Virus record (IMG/VR): IMGVR_UViG_3300044547_000374
Location: 1-27,393 of that record
Reading direction: 5' to 3' (one strand)
DNA from: a virus
Length of the DNA: 27,393 bases
Shown here: positions 15,601-22,052 of the stretch, one piece after another
How the letters are laid out: each line of letters starts with the position of its first letter
Position numbering within the stretch: the first letter of the stretch is position 1
Notes under the pieces: model-generated
Told to the model about the DNA's origin: nothing
What the model saw: the letters and a program-made list of their open reading frames with translations, nothing else
Databases searched by the model: none
Program-made: the position numbers and the translations under genes

Positions 15601-17285
15601 ATAGCAATACCTCCGGTGTCTCCATCATTAACATCAATCCAAAAAGCATTTGGCCCACCTGTAAAAGGAAAACCTAATGTTGGTGAAGAGTTAGCTGCCC
15701 ATCTTAATTTAGCGTTACCTATATTTAATCCTCCATCAAATGTTGATAAAGTACTTGTACTAGCTCCTCTTCCTGTAACTGTAGCTAATGTATCCGTTTC
15801 TGATGCTGTTACTGTCCAGCTTCTATTAGCTGATAAATCGTAAGATGTACCATTAATAGTTATTGTTCTTGATGAAGGCACAGCGTATGAAGATATATTA
15901 CCATCATGCAGTACTAATCTTTCAATATTACCACTTCTAATATACATTGCTGTATCAGACGTTACATCAGATTCTCCTTCACCTCCGCCTCTAAAATGCC
16001 ATGCGTCGTCTTGGTAATAAAACCTACCGTTTGTTAGAGAATTATTTCCATAATCTCTAAACATAAGACCACCATCAATATATGTCTTATAACCCCCTCC
16101 TCCTAATCTTGTTATACCAGATAAAGTGACATTGCTAGAAGTGCTAGCTCCTCTTGATGTAACTGATGCTAATGTGTCTGTTTCTGTGTATCCAGTTATA
16201 TATCCTTGAGATGTTACCCAAGGTCTTGTTGCTAATGTATCACCGTTCCATGTAGCATTAGTGGATGCTTGAATTTTTACAGTTGAAGCTTGAACGTTTA
16301 AAATTCCGTCATTTGTATGTAATCCACCAATAGAAACCCCATTTCTAAAAGACTGTATCAACCAAGATCCCTCTGGGTTTTCTACAGATATAGACTCATT
16401 TGAACCAGCAGCTCTACCTATACCAAGTTTACCAAGTTGAATTGTATTAGATGTTACAGATCCACGGCTAGTTACGCTATTTAATGTATCAGTTTCTGTA
16501 TAAGTAGAAATATAACCATTAGGGTTTGAAGCTGGATAGTAAGATGTATTATCATAAGTAATTGTAGTACCTGATGCTTTTACAAATCCAGTTCCATTAA
16601 GTTGCGCTTGTGGTGTATATCCTAACCAACCAGCTATTGTTTTATTTACCCATAATGTTCCATTATATCCTAATAGATGTCCATTAATGGGTGCTGTACT
16701 TTTTAGATCTACATCATGTAATTCATCAAGTTCAAATCCATTTTGTACTTTAACGAATATCTCTCCATTATTAGCATTAACCCTAGTTACAATACCAATG
16801 AATACTAAGTGATTTGGAGCAGAAGGTTTAGTAGATAATCCAAACCTAAGATTACCATTAGTTCCTAGCCATACTGGATCCCCAGGTTCCGCTGAACTGG
16901 TATTTAAACCACTTAGCAACCCTTCTGTGACAACATCTACAAAACCATTAGCAGCAACGTTTGCATTAACCAACCCCATTGTTTTAGATGAAGTTGACTC
17001 TGCAAGGCACGAGGCTAAACCAACGACCATGTTTGTTCCATCGGCTCCCGTTACATAAACGGCCTGGCCTTTAAATATTGAAACACCAGCTTTTACTTGA
17101 TGTTGAACCTTCGACGTTGTACCGGCTGATACACCTAAGTCAGAGGCCATCTCTGCTCCGGTTCTATATTTTATAACGCCTCCATCAGACACCAAAAATT
17201 TATCGGTGTCCGTGGTTGCGTTTGCTATCTGTGATGCACTTAATGAGCCGTCTATCTCAACGGAAGTTTTTATTTTTTGACTCAT
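12663..17285 (-). CDS. Giant tail fibre with C-terminal S74 autochaperone domain
   Basis: This 1540-residue adhesin has a long beta-rich body and a C-terminal intramolecular chaperone. The last 100 residues hold the S74 peptidase signature: SDRRKKEN near 1442-1449 gives the catalytic Ser and Lys, then VGVIAQEIQEVLPEVV and a coiled-coil end (QQTQIEELKELVNKL). The domain guides trimer folding and then cuts itself off. The body repeats a PIFYDSNDTxYY motif three times (one diverged, PIYYDANDSGYY), each near the start of a module, and includes a Gly/Ser/Ala linker (AGSAGSAGSATNATN). Such modules are frequent in aquatic phage fibres. It follows the 340-aa fibre gene after 17 nt and is the largest gene here. 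Confidence 0.9.
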   Translation of the reverse strand: MSQKIKTSVEIDGSLSASQIANATTDTDKFLVSDGGVIKYRTGAEMASDLGVSAGTTSKVQHQVKAGVSIFKGQAVYVTGADGTNMVVGLASCLAESTSSKTMGLVNANVAANGFVDVVTEGLLSGLNTSSAEPGDPVWLGTNGNLRFGLSTKPSAPNHLVFIGIVTRVNANNGEIFVKVQNGFELDELHDVDLKSTAPINGHLLGYNGTLWVNKTIAGWLGYTPQAQLNGTGFVKASGTTITYDNTSYYPASNPNGYISTYTETDTLNSVTSRGSVTSNTIQLGKLGIGRAAGSNESISVENPEGSWLIQSFRNGVSIGGLHTNDGILNVQASTVKIQASTNATWNGDTLATRPWVTSQGYITGYTETDTLASVTSRGASTSSNVTLSGITRLGGGGYKTYIDGGLMFRDYGNNSLTNGRFYYQDDAWHFRGGGEGESDVTSDTAMYIRSGNIERLVLHDGNISSYAVPSSRTITINGTSYDLSANRSWTVTASETDTLATVTGRGASTSTLSTFDGGLNIGNAKLRWAANSSPTLGFPFTGGPNAFWIDVNDGDTGGIAIDNDGTTIYGAGDSGHVFRVIDEDVYQGTSNVDASTTFRIQQGQNGGGYVRGIFEVTDYLTAGNSARAPIFYDSNDTSYYGDFNSTTRQYQAISFGDSSRYSAINTTINGSGAGDKLILYGGVSNYDARLLVGADYDMLFKSQGNSAGKGSFKFYSGQNCNLAMTIDGSQYTSLTGGLSVAGNTSWFGGYGGGSGPGLAFENQNTFARIVFWGLDFYDWNNGTQMVINDGYVLANNSMRSPIFYDSNDTGYYLDPASTTTSLQIAGAVEQGNNLSRPLVQWGASGNATGAVVIKLPGTTSNYGMIHAVIDIYEYNSNNVCTVTIGGHNWSTQWHNYGAQVVGYTNKPVRLAVKDGRFCIVIGNGSSVWEYGQVVLRKIQNGTYYNNVMDLGGAYSIGIESDSYSWVSGDLRQLKSNSVQATDNMYSPIYYDANDSGYYFNPNTDASHRFQTPSGYIDIGPKNGGTCHIYTDRPSFYFNQTLLVNGNTVLHGGNYSSYAWPLEGGWKPASLASSTRLRGATSPDGGEFALAYSGGQIHPYADGFFYQNEGQYRVIDTNSVGSYAVLSRGQSNWAGSGVIDNVVGMLSWKNYGSSHVIFDASNGTTPSGTSCSNTNPQNNWSGSYPTLMGWNGSNTYGVRVDVSRYADSAGSAGSAGSATNATNSDNAGHLRTAYVGGQQLNPQTYFGMGVGLKAAMTATAGYWSDTLWINGYAGGDVLQMCAMHFQRNGTPRAYISVQASNATSYGTLYEMYSSYNMDAPNKSGTSYYQTNTWMQFNGSYGLYWPSNYGAHFHANDGSSYTQFRLQGSKNNWGGIYDSFSGVNGIMYDSAGNGGIYRETNGRWYLYHHVGNNCTAISTSTTSSSYRAYVGGSLYAEGDIVAYSDRRKKENIITVDNALDKVNKLRGVYYNRIDDDSKKRQVGVIAQEIQEVLPEVVTYAEDVDEYGVSYGNITGLLIEAIKEQQTQIEELKELVNKLINK

Positions 17286-17302
17286 ATTGAGATTTTATTT
17301 GA

Positions 17303-18325
17303 TTATCCTATTTTCTTAACAAGCACTCTAATAGAAGCAGCGCTTGGTGCAGTATTGAATGATACTATCAATGTATCTATTGTATCCCTAACCACATCAG
17401 CAATTACGGTTTCATAAGTTGCATTGTCATATAACTGTACATCTACATCTCTTGTATTCAAGTTATGCGTTACAGTGATTGATGTTGCGCCACCAATTGA
17501 TGTAGCGTATGAATCAGCTCCTGTTACATAACCAATAGGGTAGTAACTACCGTCGTTAGCTTGTAATTCCCATCTGTTGTTAGTCTCGTTCCAGATTAAT
17601 GATCTATTATCCTCAGAGCCACGTTCAACCTCAATACCTGCACTTTCAGTAGCAGTTCCTGTAGCATTACTATTTAATAGTATAATATTATCAGCAAGGT
17701 TGATTGTTTCAGTATTAACAGTAGTAACGGTTCCGTTAACGGTTAAGTTACCACCAACAACCAAAGCTCCGGCAACAGTTACATCGTTAGGTAAACCAAT
17801 TGTAATAGTATTACTACTTTCAGTAACTTCTATTTCATTAGCTGTCCCAGATATTGTAACGGTGTTAGAAGAAGAATCAGATCCTGCTAATACAATTGTT
17901 GAAGTATTTGCTCCGCCTGCCCCTACAGATATACTGTATGTAGTGTTTGTGTCAACAACCGTTTCAGTACCTGTAGTAAATCCAGTAACGTGTCCGAATG
18001 TATCGAAAGTTAATCCAGTTACATAAGTTCTACCAGACGCAGTAAGGTTTGATACAGATGATGTATCAGTATGACCTACTGTGAAAATTCCTGTTAAAGG
18101 ATCACTAGAAACATCAATACCAGCACCAGCTGTGATAGAAGTTACTCCACCTACAGTTTGCCAACCACTTGACGTATATATTTTAAGTTTATTATCTGCT
18201 GTGTTAAAGTACACCTGCCCCAATTGAGCCGTTAATGCGGAAGGGGCAGAAGTTAGCGGATGTATCGATGCGTATTGTAACTCGTTAGTTCTAAGGTCTA
18301 AGCTAGTTAAATATTTTACTGCCAT
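17303..18325 (-). CDS. Tail fibre protein, 340 aa
   Basis: The N-terminus MAVKYLTSLDLR with LGQVYFNTADNKLKIYTSSGW (about 36-56) is a module repeated across phage fibres. The middle is Thr/Ser/Val-rich beta structure, and a segment around 210-250 (TINLADNIILLNSNATG, then GIEVERGSEDNRSLIWN) is another well-travelled fibre module. The C-terminus (ITVTHNLNTRDVDVQLYD) resembles the end of the 231-aa neighbour, so the two may share a tip or attachment domain. It is in the adhesin cluster, read just before the giant fibre. Confidence 0.8.
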   Translation of the reverse strand: MAVKYLTSLDLRTNELQYASIHPLTSAPSALTAQLGQVYFNTADNKLKIYTSSGWQTVGGVTSITAGAGIDVSSDPLTGIFTVGHTDTSSVSNLTASGRTYVTGLTFDTFGHVTGFTTGTETVVDTNTTYSISVGAGGANTSTIVLAGSDSSSNTVTISGTANEIEVTESSNTITIGLPNDVTVAGALVVGGNLTVNGTVTTVNTETINLADNIILLNSNATGTATESAGIEVERGSEDNRSLIWNETNNRWELQANDGSYYPIGYVTGADSYATSIGGATSITVTHNLNTRDVDVQLYDNATYETVIADVVRDTIDTLIVSFNTAPSAASIRVLVKKIG

Positions 18326-18334
18326 AGTTTTTTT

Positions 18335-19030
18335 TTAGTTTATATAAGCTTTGCCTGAAAACGCTCCGCTAAATGTTATTGTTAAATTGTTTGTATCATT
18401 ATATGTTATATCACCTACAACTACATTGTTACCAGAATCAACAACAGTTGCCGATGCGAACTTATCTAGGTTGTGTTCTATATTCCAGGTTGCCGAAGCA
18501 ACGTTTTGAGTATGTACATAATTCTTATCGTCATTCGGGAATGGATTGAAAATCGCCATATCATATACGGCATCCATAACTAAATTCCCACTACCACCTA
18601 AATACTCTAATGTTATTATATGAAAACCAGGCTGGCTATCCGGCACATATCCTGTTATTTTATAGTGCCCAAAAAAACTGAGCTCTTTTTGCTCCGCAAT
18701 AAGTATGTCTGTACCCATAAGGTAATTAACAAACTCAACAACTCTTTGTTCTCCTAAATCATTATTAGCTAAACGTAATGTGGTTATACTACTGAACGGT
18801 GTACCGTTGCCTCCTAGATTAGGGAATGTAAATGTTCCTTGCAGAGGTGTGGTAGTCTTAAACTTCCAAGTCATTTGTCCGCCAACAGAGATCTTTCCAT
18901 TGGCGTTCAAATAATCTGCTACAGACTGCGCTGTGAAGTTTGCGGTTTTCCTGTTCTCTGCTCTAGTGCCTAAGAAGATGTCATTATCTTTTATCTCAGC
19001 ATAAGCCCTATAAGCATTACCTATCGCCAT
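18335..19030 (-). CDS. Structural / baseplate-fibre protein, 231 aa
   Basis: The N-terminus (MAIGNAYRAYAEIKDNDIFLG) resembles attachment regions of phage fibre proteins. The C-terminal 60 residues contain VHTQNVASATWNIEHNLDK and a TITFSGAFSGKAYIN ending, a beta module that I associate with aquatic phage virion proteins and that echoes the C-terminus of the 340-aa fibre. No enzyme motif is visible. It probably connects or tips a fibre. Confidence 0.7.
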   Translation of the reverse strand: MAIGNAYRAYAEIKDNDIFLGTRAENRKTANFTAQSVADYLNANGKISVGGQMTWKFKTTTPLQGTFTFPNLGGNGTPFSSITTLRLANNDLGEQRVVEFVNYLMGTDILIAEQKELSFFGHYKITGYVPDSQPGFHIITLEYLGGSGNLVMDAVYDMAIFNPFPNDDKNYVHTQNVASATWNIEHNLDKFASATVVDSGNNVVVGDITYNDTNNLTITFSGAFSGKAYIN

Positions 19031-19036
19031 TTATTA

Positions 19037-19252
19037 TTATTTTATGTGTTGAGGTTTAAACAACCCTAGTTTTTCTGCTTCTGCTTCGCATTCAGCTTTT
19101 GTTCCAGCTACAAACACTTCTGTGTCTCCTCCAGTTTCCATTGCATGCTCTCCTTCGAATAGTGCAACAATAATTCCACTATTGTGGATAAGTCTCCAGC
19201 TTTTTTCTGCTGGTGTAATTTTTATTCCGTTTTCGTCTGTGATTATATACAT
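19037..19252 (-). CDS. Small structural-region protein, 71 aa
   Basis: The protein is compact and acidic (MYIITDENGIKIT, then GTKAECEAEAEKLGLFKP), with one Cys. It could be a small fold packed against a fibre or a fibre-assembly factor; I do not recognise it. It lies 6 nt from the 231-aa gene and 12 nt from the LRR-like gene, all in the same direction. Confidence 0.6.
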   Translation of the reverse strand: MYIITDENGIKITPAEKSWRLIHNSGIIVALFEGEHAMETGGDTEVFVAGTKAECEAEAEKLGLFKPQHIK

Positions 19253-19264
19253 GTCTTTGATTTA

Positions 19265-19975
19265 TTAGTTATGTGATACTGTCCAACCTCTTCCTAGTAA
19301 TGTTGCTTTCGCAGCTAGCCCAGCAGCCGATGGTGCGGCATTAGTGCCACCCGTAAAATCGAGCATCCCACCTATTGATCCGCTTCCTGCTATTTTTACC
19401 AATATGTGGTCAACAGAGGCTTGGGTCAACGCATTATTAGTAAATCTAACATCAGAGAATGAGTCAACATTAGCTAATACTGGAAATGATACAGTTGTTA
19501 AAGCTTGATTATAACTAACGAAGCAGGCACCCATTCCACCATTAACTATGGTAGTTAAATCAGGGAATGTTAATGACTGCAAATTCTGACAGTTACTAAT
19601 ATATATATTTGCTAGATCAATGTCAACAAAATTTAGAAAAGTAAAGGTAGAATTACTACCAACACTTAAATTTGGTACTATACGTGGAGTGATTGTTTGA
19701 TTTCCACTGCTATTAGGAATAAAACCTGCTATGCTGTAAGAAATATTAGCGTAGTTGCCCCAGCTTCCTAACGTCCCGTCTTTTTCAATTGTAAACGGAG
19801 CAACACCTATACCGCCACCACCACCACTACCGCCACCATCTGCAGCAACAGTATCTTTTAAATCTTGGATAGTATAATATTTTTGACGATCCTGCAACAT
19901 TGTACTACCAGTATATCTAGTGTCAGTATTGTTGTCAATGATCATTAACTTTTCGTCATTCGGGATTATTGCCAT
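19265..19975 (-). CDS. Adhesin with Gly linker and leucine-rich-like repeats, 236 aa
   Basis: Residues 1-50 are a head (MAIIPNDEKLMIID) followed by a Gly/Ser hinge (GGGSGGGGG, about 47-56). The second half has short leucine-rich-like repeats of the type L-x-S-L-x-F-P-x-L (LQSLTFPDLTTI, LTTVSFPVLANV). The end, LTQASVDHILVKI then TNAAPSAAGLAAKATLLGRGWTV, is a cap seen in many phage adhesins. It is a good receptor-binding candidate. It is the first of the adhesin genes to be transcribed. Confidence 0.75.
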   Translation of the reverse strand: MAIIPNDEKLMIIDNNTDTRYTGSTMLQDRQKYYTIQDLKDTVAADGGGSGGGGGIGVAPFTIEKDGTLGSWGNYANISYSIAGFIPNSSGNQTITPRIVPNLSVGSNSTFTFLNFVDIDLANIYISNCQNLQSLTFPDLTTIVNGGMGACFVSYNQALTTVSFPVLANVDSFSDVRFTNNALTQASVDHILVKIAGSGSIGGMLDFTGGTNAAPSAAGLAAKATLLGRGWTVSHN

Positions 19976-19987
19976 TTTGTATTTTTA

Positions 19988-20233
19988 TTATTTAGTTATT
20001 TTATATTTTTTACCAGACTCAGCTTTAGTACCTTTACCTTCGTTTCCACGATTTTGTTTCGGCGTTTCCCATCTACCATCTTTATGATCCCAATCTTTGC
20101 CTTTACCGGCGGGATCTTTACGATGCATTCTTTGCGCGTGAGCTTTTTTATCTTTACGTTCTTTGGTCTTAGCAAAAGCAAGATCTCTCTCAGCTTTCTT
20201 TTTCTTTGCTAATGGTGATAATTTCTGTGGCAT
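19988..20233 (-). CDS. Small highly basic protein, 81 aa
   Basis: About 35% of residues are Lys, Arg or His (KKKKAERDL, KERKDKKAHAQRMHRKD). The stretch AGKGKDWDHKDGRW followed by NRGNEGKG resembles the end of small phage proteins with an HNH-like DHKDGN motif, but the usual Asn after the Gly is replaced, so nuclease activity is doubtful. It is more likely a DNA- or RNA-binding or capsid-packed protein. It forms a trio with two other basic proteins upstream. Confidence 0.65.
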   Translation of the reverse strand: MPQKLSPLAKKKKAERDLAFAKTKERKDKKAHAQRMHRKDPAGKGKDWDHKDGRWETPKQNRGNEGKGTKAESGKKYKITK

Positions 20234-20234
20234 A

Positions 20235-20516
20235 TTAACAGTTCCATTTACGAAGAGCTAATGCTTTTCTAGTTGGTTCACCTTTCTCATCCTTCATAGG
20301 CCCTGGCATTCCAGACATACGTGCACAGAAAGACTTACGTCTTGCCGCATCTTTACTACCTGGTTTCAGTTTAGAAGGAGGTGTAGTAACTGCAGTCTGC
20401 AATTTAGAACCTGGATTTTCTTTTCTATAGCTCGCAACACCTTTAGCATTCAATCCACCTTTAGGATCTTTACCTTCTTTACGTGTCCAAGCAGCAGTTT
20501 TCTTTTTCTCTGCCAT
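20235..20516 (-). CDS. DUF6321-like small basic protein, 93 aa
   Basis: The pattern SYRKENPGSKLQTAVTTPPS, then KDAARRKSFCARMSGM, then RKALALRKWNC at the end is a signature I associate with DUF6321, a family of small phage proteins found in marine myoviruses and similar phages. Function is unknown. Two Cys are conserved in the family (in SFCARM and at the C-terminus). It is 1 nt from the next gene and starts within 2 nt of the stop of the first late gene. Confidence 0.8.
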   Translation of the reverse strand: MAEKKKTAAWTRKEGKDPKGGLNAKGVASYRKENPGSKLQTAVTTPPSKLKPGSKDAARRKSFCARMSGMPGPMKDEKGEPTRKALALRKWNC

Positions 20517-20517
20517 A

Positions 20518-20667
20518 TTATTTCTTTTTAGATTTTAGTTTCTTTTCTTGTGCTATCATAGCTTTAGTAGGTTTCTTTCCAGATCCCTTATTATCACGCA
20601 TGTTATCCCATAGACCTCTCTCGGAATAACTACCGTCCTTGCGCTTAATCATTTCTTTCTTTGCCAT
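20518..20667 (-). CDS. Small basic protein, 49 aa; first gene of the leftward block
   Basis: The 49-residue product starts MAKKEMIKRKDGSYS, continues ERGLWDNMRDNKGSGKKPT and ends in a Lys run. The pattern K-R-K-D-G-S-Y-S-x-R-G-L-W-D-N is found in small proteins of many Bacteroidota phages. It is too short for many gene finders. The ATG at 20667 is 34 nt after a late-type motif, so it heads the late transcript. Role unknown. Confidence 0.72.
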   Translation of the reverse strand: MAKKEMIKRKDGSYSERGLWDNMRDNKGSGKKPTKAMIAQEKKLKSKKK

Positions 20668-20689
20668 AATATCTACCTTAATATATACC

Positions 20690-20703
20690 TTATATACTCA
20701 CGT
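20690..20703 (-). promoter_or_regulatory. Candidate late promoter motif, copy A (head of leftward block)
   Basis: The minus strand reads ACGTGAGTATATAA, about 23 nt from the motif end to the ATG at 20667. This is the third instance of ACGTRAKWAWATAA. Its place at the head of the whole 20-kb block makes it the most likely main late promoter. No classical host promoter was found at this exact place. Confidence 0.42.
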
Positions 20704-20745
20704 ATAAACACTTTGTTTTACCACACAAATAGCATAGTCAAAATA

Positions 20746-20789
20746 GCGACAATAGCCTGTTACTATATAATATAACTACCTAATGTCAC
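20746..20789. repeat. 44-bp imperfect palindromic element, copy 1
   Basis: The element starts GCGACAATAGCC and ends CTAATGTCAC, with TACTATATAA in the middle. The two ends are imperfect inverted repeats (GCGACAATAG against GTGACATTAG). A second copy of identical length, with 37 of 44 bases the same, lies at 22779-22822. It sits 79 bp upstream of the first late gene. It could bind a dimeric regulator or a replication initiator. Confidence 0.7.
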
Positions 20790-20860
20790 ATTATTTCCGG
20801 TAGGAAAAAAATTTTTTTTAAAAATTATATTTAAGGGCTTGTTGGAGAAAAAGTACATTG

Positions 20861-20868
20861 CAAATATA
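20861..20868 (-). promoter_or_regulatory. Possible host-type -7 box (TAnnTTTG), leftward
   Basis: The minus strand reads TATATTTG, a full match to the -7 element of Bacteroidota primary-sigma promoters. I see no clear TTG at the expected distance upstream, so it is weak. If used, transcription would run left through the 44-bp element into the late block. Confidence 0.28.
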
Positions 20869-20920
20869 TAAGTAAGGGGTTATAACACTATTTTCCGACT
20901 ACTACCCTAAAAGGGAAACG

Positions 20921-21112
20921 CGTTTTGTTTTGCCCAGTCCCCCGTTGTTTTGTGCTGTGTTTTGTATGGTTTCGGCTTTCGGTGCGGTTTCGGCGCGCAG
21001 GTTCAGGTATTAGGTTCCAGGTATCTGTTAGTCAGTGCTGGTGTGTTTGTGTGCGGTGTGGACCGTGTGTGTGTGCTGTGTCGTGTGTTGTATCGGATCG
21101 TAAATGTAACGT
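20921..21112. other. GT-rich, A-poor noncoding stretch
   Basis: On the plus strand almost all bases here are G, T or C with very few A, including runs of GTGTGTGTG near 21066-21075. It is visibly richer in G+C than its neighbours. The 68-codon open frame on the plus strand reads as a Cys/Val/Arg-rich string and does not look like a protein. It may be a structured RNA leader, a skewed replication region or imported DNA. Confidence 0.45.
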
Positions 21113-21132
21113 AAACGTAAGCGAAGCGTAGC

Positions 21133-21153
21133 GTATAGCATACGCGTATAGCA
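21133..21153 (+). promoter_or_regulatory. Paired GTATAGCA operator-like repeat A
   Basis: Two GTATAGCA copies with a 13-nt period lie directly against the first early promoter box. The same pairing, with a 12-nt period, occurs before the second and fifth boxes. One turn of helix between repeats suggests a tandem-binding protein. Confidence 0.5.
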
Positions 21154-21193
21154 CAAGCCGGATACGTGGTGTAAACGATAATATATATGTAAC
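21154..21193 (+). promoter_or_regulatory. Early promoter-like box 1
   Basis: The 40-nt box has CAA, 20 nt including ATACG, then GATAATATATATGTAAC. It ends 18 nt before the ATG at 21212. It is the most diverged copy in its upstream half (GCCGGATACGTGG instead of ACTAAACACGA). Confidence 0.6.
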
Positions 21194-21211
21194 AAGTAAA
21201 TGATATATAAT

Positions 21212-21355
21212 ATGAAACTACAAGAACTAATAAACAGATTGATTGAACGCGGATCGTTTGATCTTAACTCAGACGCGGAGTTCAGCGCATTGAACAGAGC
21301 AGATCAGATCAGTGTACGCATGGCGGTTAGGTTTAACTTATTAATGGAATCATAA
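21212..21355 (+). CDS. Hypothetical early protein, 47 aa
   Basis: The product is MKLQELINRLIERGSFD... ending FNLLMES, predicted helical, with no known motif. It is the first gene of the rightward block and the first of three overlapping genes (TAATG at 21355). Together with the next two it has a noticeably higher G+C than the other early genes. Function unknown. Confidence 0.6.
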   Translation: MKLQELINRLIERGSFDLNSDAEFSALNRADQISVRMAVRFNLLMES

Positions 21356-21441
21356 TGAAAGCGATCCGTAACATCTACAACAGTATATCCATGTTCTTAT
21401 TCGGAGGCAAACCAGCTGCTCCATCTGAGACTAAATGGTAA
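21355..21441 (+). CDS. Hypothetical early protein, 28 aa
   Basis: This short product (MKAIRNIYNSISMFLFGG... ending ETKW) has an amphipathic N-terminal helix with a small hydrophobic patch. It overlaps both neighbours (one base at 21355, and 7 nt at 21435), which supports translation. It could be a membrane-active or host-modifying peptide, but nothing proves that. Confidence 0.45.
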   Translation: MKAIRNIYNSISMFLFGGKPAAPSETKW

Positions 21442-21680
21442 CGATAAACAAATACATTAACAATACAAAACAATACGATATGATACGAATAAATGATTTA
21501 CCAAGACAAGTGAGACTGGATCTGATAGAGGAAGCCAGATGGCAGAATGGTGCTGAGTATGTGAATGACTGTGTACGTGACAATGTGTTTATTGCAGAGA
21601 TCTGTAACTGGGCTAGAACACGTCAGGGTTACGACTACTGGCAATGGGTTAACAAAGGACTGTTTGTACAGATGAATTAA
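21435..21680 (+). CDS. Hypothetical early protein with TxxGxxYW motif, 81 aa
   Basis: The C-terminal part NWARTRQGYDYWQWVNKG resembles a short motif (T-x-x-G-x-x-Y-W) also present in the early gene at 24384. I recall it from many small phage proteins of unknown role. A second possible start is the Met at 21480 (MIRINDLP), which would give 66 residues and fits the family better; the upstream ATG overlaps the previous gene. Function unknown. Confidence 0.6.
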   Translation: MVTINKYINNTKQYDMIRINDLPRQVRLDLIEEARWQNGAEYVNDCVRDNVFIAEICNWARTRQGYDYWQWVNKGLFVQMN

Positions 21681-21709
21681 CAAGCGGAGCGCGGAGACGC
21701 GCGAAGCGT

Positions 21710-21729
21710 GTATAGCAACGCGTATAGCA
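21710..21729 (+). promoter_or_regulatory. Paired GTATAGCA operator-like repeat B
   Basis: Two GTATAGCA copies with a 12-nt period lie 3 nt upstream of promoter box 2, after a G+C-rich tail (GCGGAGCGCGG) behind the previous gene. The pair is identical over 20 bases to the pair before box 5. Confidence 0.5.
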
Positions 21730-21732
21730 TGG

Positions 21733-21772
21733 CAAACTCAACACGATGGGTATTTGATAATAATAATGTAAG
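21733..21772 (+). promoter_or_regulatory. Early promoter-like box 2
   Basis: The box reads CAAACTCAACACGA, then a variable part, then GATAATAATAATGTAAG. It lies 33 nt before the ATG at 21806 and keeps the 20-nt spacing. Confidence 0.62.
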
Positions 21773-21805
21773 TAACAAAGTAAATAACTTAATAAAAATA
21801 ACAAA

Positions 21806-21979
21806 ATGACTTTAACAAATCAAATCTTCAATCCATCAAAACATCACTTCACAATTTATTATTCACATGAATTTAAAATGTATGACTTTTCAGTCTTTGA
21901 TCAAGATAACACATTAATATACCATTATCACTTTTCAAACTTAAAAGATATTAATAAATTAATTCAAGAATTCAAATAA
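21806..21979 (+). CDS. Hypothetical early protein, 57 aa
   Basis: The product (MTLTNQIFNPSKHHF, ... KDINKLIQEFK) is rich in His, Phe, Tyr and Asn and probably a small beta/alpha fold. It is a single-gene unit between two promoter boxes. The clean open frame and box-to-start spacing support it. Function unknown. Confidence 0.6.
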   Translation: MTLTNQIFNPSKHHFTIYYSHEFKMYDFSVFDQDNTLIYHYHFSNLKDINKLIQEFK

Positions 21980-21984
21980 CCTTA

Positions 21985-22024
21985 CAAACTTAATACGACT
22001 AGTATTTGATAATAATAATGTAAA
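21985..22024 (+). promoter_or_regulatory. Early promoter-like box 3
   Basis: The box reads TTACAAACTTAATACGA upstream and GATAATAATAATGTAAA downstream with the 20-nt spacing. It starts 5 nt after the stop of the previous gene and ends 28 nt before the ATG at 22053. Confidence 0.62.
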
Positions 22025-22052
22025 TAAATAATAACAAATAAAATTAAATATC

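Larger units (their letters stand above)
20668..21211. other. Divergent control region, gene-free (possible origin)
   Basis: About 540 bp separate the leftward late genes from the rightward early genes. In order it holds a late-type motif, the 44-bp inverted-repeat element (copy 1), an A/T tract (about 20803-20830) next to a short TTTCC/GGAAA hairpin, a host-like TAnnTTTG box on the minus strand, a GT-rich stretch, and paired GTATAGCA repeats next to the first early promoter. No convincing gene is seen on either strand. Replication origin and transcription control are both plausible. Confidence 0.55.

Noticed and set aside
19988-20233. HNH homing endonuclease in the 81-aa basic protein
   Set aside because: Only a DHKDG stretch is present; the following Asn and the other HNH residues are missing, and the protein is too short.
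20925-21131. A 68-codon plus-strand open frame in the divergent region
   Set aside because: It is a string of Cys, Val, Arg and Phe produced by GT-rich DNA, has no promoter box before it, and does not look like a protein.
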